Origin: Trichostrongylus colubriformis
Taxonomy: Eukaryota > Nematoda > Chromadorea > Rhabditida > Trichostrongylidae
Assembly: GCA_963978905.1 (NCBI GenBank)
Contig: OZ022256.1
Location: forward strand, 34,807,426 to 34,871,425
DNA: 64,000 nt
Reading direction: 5' to 3'
Part shown: positions 59,568-64,000 of the stretch, piece by piece
How positions within the stretch are numbered: the stretch's first letter is position 1
Layout of the letters: the number at the start of each line of letters is the position of its first letter
The notes under the pieces: model-generated
The model's database searches: none
Told to the model about the DNA's origin: nothing
Seen by the model: only the letters and a program-made list of their open reading frames with translations
Program-made: the position numbers and the translations under genes

Positions 59568-60073
59568 TTAGGTTGGACGGGAAGTTCTGGGACACTTTTT
59601 GTTTTTTCCTGTAGAAACCTGTAAAGAATTGTGGGACAGTCCATGGTAAGGGTATATAGATGGAGTGTGAAGGACTCTTCACTAGTCTGGTTATCACCAC
59701 TATGGCTTCGACAAGCGGCGAATCTGAGCCTATTTCGCGAGAAGGTCTTCGACTGCTGATTCTTCATGAGTACCGCCTTGGTAGTTCTGCGCGCCTGGCG
59801 GCCGACAGAATCAACCACTCGATGGGTGCGAACACCACTTCGAAGTCTACGGTGATTCGGTGGTATCAGCGTTTCGGTGAAGGACAGACAACGCTAGAAG
59901 ATGAACCACGCTCAGGACGTCCTCCGGTCTTCGATGTCGACGCCCTGACAGCTGCCGTTGAAGAAGATCCCCGTCAGTCGAGCTGAATAAAATTCTGAAT
60001 AAAATCTGTGAATAAAATTAAAATAAATTGAATTTTTCTCACAAGGTGTCCCAGAACTTCCCGTCCAACCTAA
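59568..60073 (+). mobile_element. 506-bp mariner encoding only a DNA-binding domain
   Basis: Perfect 28-bp terminal inverted repeats (TTAGGTTGGACGGGAAGTTC...) are flanked by TA at 59566-59567 and 60074-60075. The interior keeps one ORF (59702-59986) and an AATAAA-rich tail. It lies 196 bp beyond the phy-2 stop codon. The identical repeats suggest a fairly recent insertion (inference). Confidence 0.92.
59702..59986 (+). CDS. mariner transposase N-terminal HTH domain, 94 aa
   Basis: This ORF keeps the first helix-turn-helix of mariner transposases: RLLILHEYRLGSSARLAADR, then STVIRWYQRF and the linker LEDEPRSGRPP, which is the family's signature before the second HTH. It ends a few residues later (EEDPRQSS, TGA), so the catalytic DDD domain is absent. 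An in-frame upstream ATG at 59660 would give 108 aa. Such a protein could still bind the 28-bp ends and act as a repressor (inference). Expression is unknown; the ORF is otherwise undamaged. Confidence 0.8.
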   Translation: MASTSGESEPISREGLRLLILHEYRLGSSARLAADRINHSMGANTTSKSTVIRWYQRFGEGQTTLEDEPRSGRPPVFDVDALTAAVEEDPRQSS

Positions 60074-61189
60074 TAAATATAGAGATATTTTGAGTTGCTC
60101 ATTTTGTTCAAAAGATCTATAAAGGACTACTGCAAGACGTGGGTATTATTGCTACGTCTGGTGTCGATCACACATTGCTTACGAGGAAGGTCCATCAAGA
60201 CATGGTGAAAATTTCTGAAACGCTGTTTCCATCTTATGTAGGCTCATACATGAAGTAGAAAACCAGTGTTTAATTTGGTTGCTTAGTTTAACGAGTGTCA
60301 GATGTTTGATTGCGCTCCCCACTGAGGTGCAATTTTTGCAATTATCCAATTTTGTCCTTTTGTGTTCACGTATTTGTACATGTAAACTACGTGCAAAAAT
60401 TTTTGGTCTGTTAGGGTACCCCTGTTTTAAGTTTTCTCCACATATCTGACGTTTGATCTGTTATAATCTCCCAGCGCTCATAGCATGGGAATCGCGCATT
60501 TTGCTGCAGAGCGCTCGTGATATTCATGGTCAAGTGGTCGAACTACTCCAGGGAACAAGTTACCAGCCTGATCGAGATTTTGACACAAGTTGGAGAAATT
60601 GGACGACCACCAGGTCCACTATTATATTCCAGCACTCAACGAAAAGAGATCTGTACTATGGTGTTACTTCGTGCTGTTTACGGGGAGGTGTCCATCCTGC
60701 ACATGTTCCACCGATTTTTTTAGCGAATTTTCTAGCTGTTCGTTTAGACAACTAGAAAAGTGATCACTTTTCCATGTCCACCTCGCCGTCTCGAAGATGA
60801 GCCAAAACCTCAATTTGGATAACATTCTGCCTATAATGCTTATTGGGCCTCCTGGGCACGCATATCACACTAGTATTGCAGGGAAATGCCAGGCGCGCGT
60901 GCTAGGTACGCCAAAGGGTTCAACCATATTAACCACTGAAGCCTTGTAAACGGGGTAACTTTGGTGTGTTAACAATGAATTGCAATCATCCTTAATGTGC
61001 ACAAATAGTTTAGGTAAGACAATGAAAATTCAAAAAAGCAAAAGCTGTCATTAAAAGATGCCAAACCATGAACATCCTACCCGCGCTTTCAGTGAGAGGC
61101 CATCCCGCCGCTCATTTGACCGTCTGATACTAGACAACTTATTTCACCCTGAGCATCTGCATCCCCTATGAATTTGTGATCTTTTGGCT
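60074..61189. other. Intergenic, no gene seen
   Basis: Short overlapping ORFs at 60453-60755 lack motifs. Nothing else recognised. Confidence 0.5.
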
Positions 61190-62800
61190 AAAAACTGGTG
61201 ACTCTACATTCTGGATCCAGCCACGGTCAAGCGTGGTGTCGAGGAAAATTTTCAGAAAAATACTGCCTTTCCCCCGAAGGAGGCCTCCGTACGACATCGC
61301 GCTTTTCAGGTTGCGCTTTTTACGAGGTATCTACCCGGTCAATGCGATTCATCAAGGAAATTAAAAGCCCATGGTTTGAAAAACTATGACGAATATCGTG
61401 ACAAAATAAGGAAAATAAGGATCCAACGGAATTTAATACTTGATGATAGAGGAATAAGGTAAAAAGCCATACAAATGAGGGCAGGGATAAGGGATGAAAA
61501 AAAGAAGTACAAAACAATGAAAAACTGAAAGGAAACCAGGTAATGGGTTCCACTGCGATTGCCGCGTCGCTAATGCAATAACGTTGCGTTGCGATGGAGC
61601 GCGGGATCTTCTCCATGGTAAATTTGAACGTTTCAAATACTCGTAACTTCACTGAAACTCAATTTTTCGTGTAATGTGAACTTTTCCATATCACCCCCCC
61701 CCCTCCTAGTCCAATCTATCAGCAGCTTGGTTTCCCTGATGGTTACGTAGTTCGCTATATGCAAGTCCAGTCGAGGAAAAACTCAGAAAATTTCAAAGTG
61801 CTTCACTTCAAACGAACAGATCGAGATCAGCGTCCAGAAACACTTCGGTATTTCACTACAATAGCCATTTTGTCTGGGGTCTTTCTCTCAAACTCATCAT
61901 TTCTTTGAGTTGCTTTAGAGTTCCAAAATCGAATTGGAATAAAGAAACATCTTGATCAGGAGGTGGAAAATGACAGGCATTGTAAGCGCACACATTTCAT
62001 TGATAATAGGAAGACCACGAAATGCGAATAACTTATAAAGTTTATAGAAAATATGGTTCATGACCAAAACAGTGGGTATTTTAACCCCCATTTATTTCAA
62101 TCGTGATCGCTCGAAGAAAACCTATCCAAATTCCGGTTCAACGTATGAGCTTCGCATGGCACAAAAAATCGCTACCGAAAATCGCTCCACGTCCGAAACG
62201 CCCCTTATGCAAGACGATCAAATTGTACTACCGCCTCATGCTAACGTCCATGCTTACCATGAATCGTGCAAATCGTAGGCAATGAGAAATCAGAGAACTT
62301 CTTAAAGACATCTGAAGGGAGTAATTTTGGCTTACGGTAGAACGGACGTAGTTCGGACGAGTTTAAGTGGCCGCCATTGCACAAACTTGCCAATTTGACG
62401 TCTTGGCATGGTGCCAAGAGGACATGTTTCTATTATAAACTTGTTTTTCTCTTACTTTTTCCTTTGCTCTTTCTTATATTGTTTTTAGATATACTTACAT
62501 GAATGCTAATGTAGTTGAGAATGGCCACTCCACTGCGCTGGGAGTCAAGTGCCACAACTAACGTTGGCTCGCAGCCCGTCTCCTACAGCGGACAACTCGG
62601 AAAGTCAGTGTGTTGATGCGAATGGGATGCGAATACACACCGCAGCGTCGCGCTTTTGAATCCGGGTTTTTTCGCCGATTATCGCTTCTAACCTCCGGTA
62701 CTCGTTACAGAATGCTCAGTTCATCGATTCTTCCTCTTGTTCCAATCCCCTTCCGGTTCCTTCAAAGTTACTCGATAACATATGAACAACCCGATATTTT
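61190..62800. repeat. Composite dispersed repeat, copy B
   Basis: Partner of the repeat at 37861-39340. The left part is in direct and the right part in inverted orientation relative to it. A shorter piece of the right part (CGTCGCGCTTTTGA...CCCTCCCGGTTCCTT) is also present at 25740-25870. No coding sequence recognised. Confidence 0.7.
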
Positions 62801-64000
62801 GAAATGCAGGATGGGGAAGCACCTCATGAGAAAACTGAATTACTGTTCTTCTGCCGCTTCTTCGTACAAAGTGACCTGGTCACACGGTATCTCAACAACG
62901 CTCCCAAGCATTGATGCGTGTGCAGTATGAAAACCTTCGCGAACAATAAACTTCAACTTTAACAGCAAGGGTTGTTGACAAAATATGTAGATTAAGTGCG
63001 GATACATAACCTCTTTAGAGGCTCTACTTCTTGGATTCTCTAATTTGCCTTTCCGTGTTATCTGCTGACGAAACCATATTGAGCATAACCTCCTGGAAAT
63101 CGGTTGCCATGCTTTCTCAATCATATCAACAGGGAACGGAAGAACAACTCACTTTGGTGGCGTTATCATCATCCGACGAATGCCCTGATTCAGAGCTTCT
63201 TATCGAAAGCTGAAAAGCAATCTTGCCTTCTGTAGCTCTCGGAATAGGCTTCAGATAAAAATATGAAGGGTGACTGACGGCGCTCCGGATAGAATGCAAT
63301 CATTACTATATATAAAAAGCTTTATCTACCCTTCCGTCTATCACGAAATTCGAAACTACCCCAAGGACAAACTGTAAAAATCGAAATGAAAAGTGAATAA
63401 GTGGGGTATGGGTGAAGAATTAAAGAGCGCGCTCAAAGTAAGCCACACTTCGCCCACAGTGAGCTGGACGTGAGCTGAAATGGGGGCCTTACAATGAAAA
63501 TTCATAGGTGACCTCCAGAACAGCCTAGAAGCGTATGTGTGTGGAACTAAAGAGCAAACGTAAAGGCATACTTCGCAAGTGCGTCGATTAACCTTTTTCA
63601 AACAGTAGATCATTGGGCCACTAGTCAGGCTGCACCTTTTTCACGTCACCACAGTGCGTTTTCACGGCACTACATCTGCTCGAACCGACTCCGAGCCACC
63701 CTTTTGAACCACTTTGGAAAGGAATTTTGCAATGTATTCCTATAGCTGCATCAAATCAACTGGTTTTATTCGCGCACACAAGAGGAATGCAGTGGCAATG
63801 TGTGCGTAGATGGTGTCATAAGGAAAATCATCTTTAACAATGGCGAAATAGAGAATATCACCTTTGAAAAAGTCGACAGCGGTACCAAAGCGGAGTAAAT
63901 GCATTAACTATGGCAGGCAGACTAGCGTTAGAAACCTTTGACGCATTATCAACTTCACAGCAGGCGCTTGACGAGATGATATTCTACTACTCTCAAATTG
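62801..64000. other. Right edge, no gene seen
   Basis: Apart from the possible Helitron end at 63298, nothing is recognised. Open reading at 63640-63960 is too weak to call. Confidence 0.45.
63298..63380 (+). mobile_element. Possible Helitron 5' end
   Basis: TCATTACTATATATAAAAAG and TATCACGAAATTCGAAAC resemble the 5' end of the Helitron at 13866 (TCCTACTATATATAA, then GTCACGAAATTC). An A precedes the TC. The element would run right; no 3' hairpin plus CTRR end was found before the window closes. Confidence 0.4.

Overview
The window is nuclear DNA of a parasitic nematode, most likely a strongylid such as a hookworm (inference). Two multi-exon genes read clearly, each with the nematode U-rich 3' splice signal (TTTTCAG and close variants) and long introns packed with small DNA transposons. 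The species cannot be fixed from the sequence alone.

Layout. 1-4179: repeat-rich flank with two MITEs and no gene. 4180-20448 (+): amph-1, an amphiphysin/BIN1-type BAR-SH3 protein in 12 exons. Its 6.6-kb intron 9 holds a nest of transposons: a mariner split by a satellite-bearing Helitron, a MULE-type MITE, and a second mariner sitting inside another MITE. 22143-27904 (-): N-terminal exons of a DEG/ENaC sodium-channel gene, with no recognisable 3' half. 28408-29150: a TIR transposon. 30355-34413 (-): a decayed Penelope-like retroelement (reverse transcriptase plus GIY-YIG endonuclease), itself hit by a TTAA-flanked piggyBac-type MITE. 34.7-45.4 kb: no secure host gene, but several foldback elements and dispersed repeats. 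45584-59371 (+): phy-2-like prolyl 4-hydroxylase alpha subunit, 15 constitutive positions. 59568-60073: a small mariner whose only ORF is a helix-turn-helix DNA-binding domain. 60.1-64 kb: dispersed repeats.

Most interesting signal. The prolyl 4-hydroxylase gene carries three separate pairs of duplicated, phase-matched exons in its catalytic half (54723-55048, 56379-56520, 57010-57171). In two pairs the gap between the twins is only 34 and 36 bp, apparently too short to splice out. In the third pair, using both exons would shift the frame. Each pair therefore looks wired for mutually exclusive use, giving up to eight enzyme variants from one locus. One pair encodes the iron-binding HxD loop itself. 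The transposon nests, resolved to the base by target-site duplications, are the second main result.

The two main genes have no functional link that I can see. AMPH-1 acts on recycling endosomes; PHY-2 modifies collagen in the ER for the cuticle and basement membranes.
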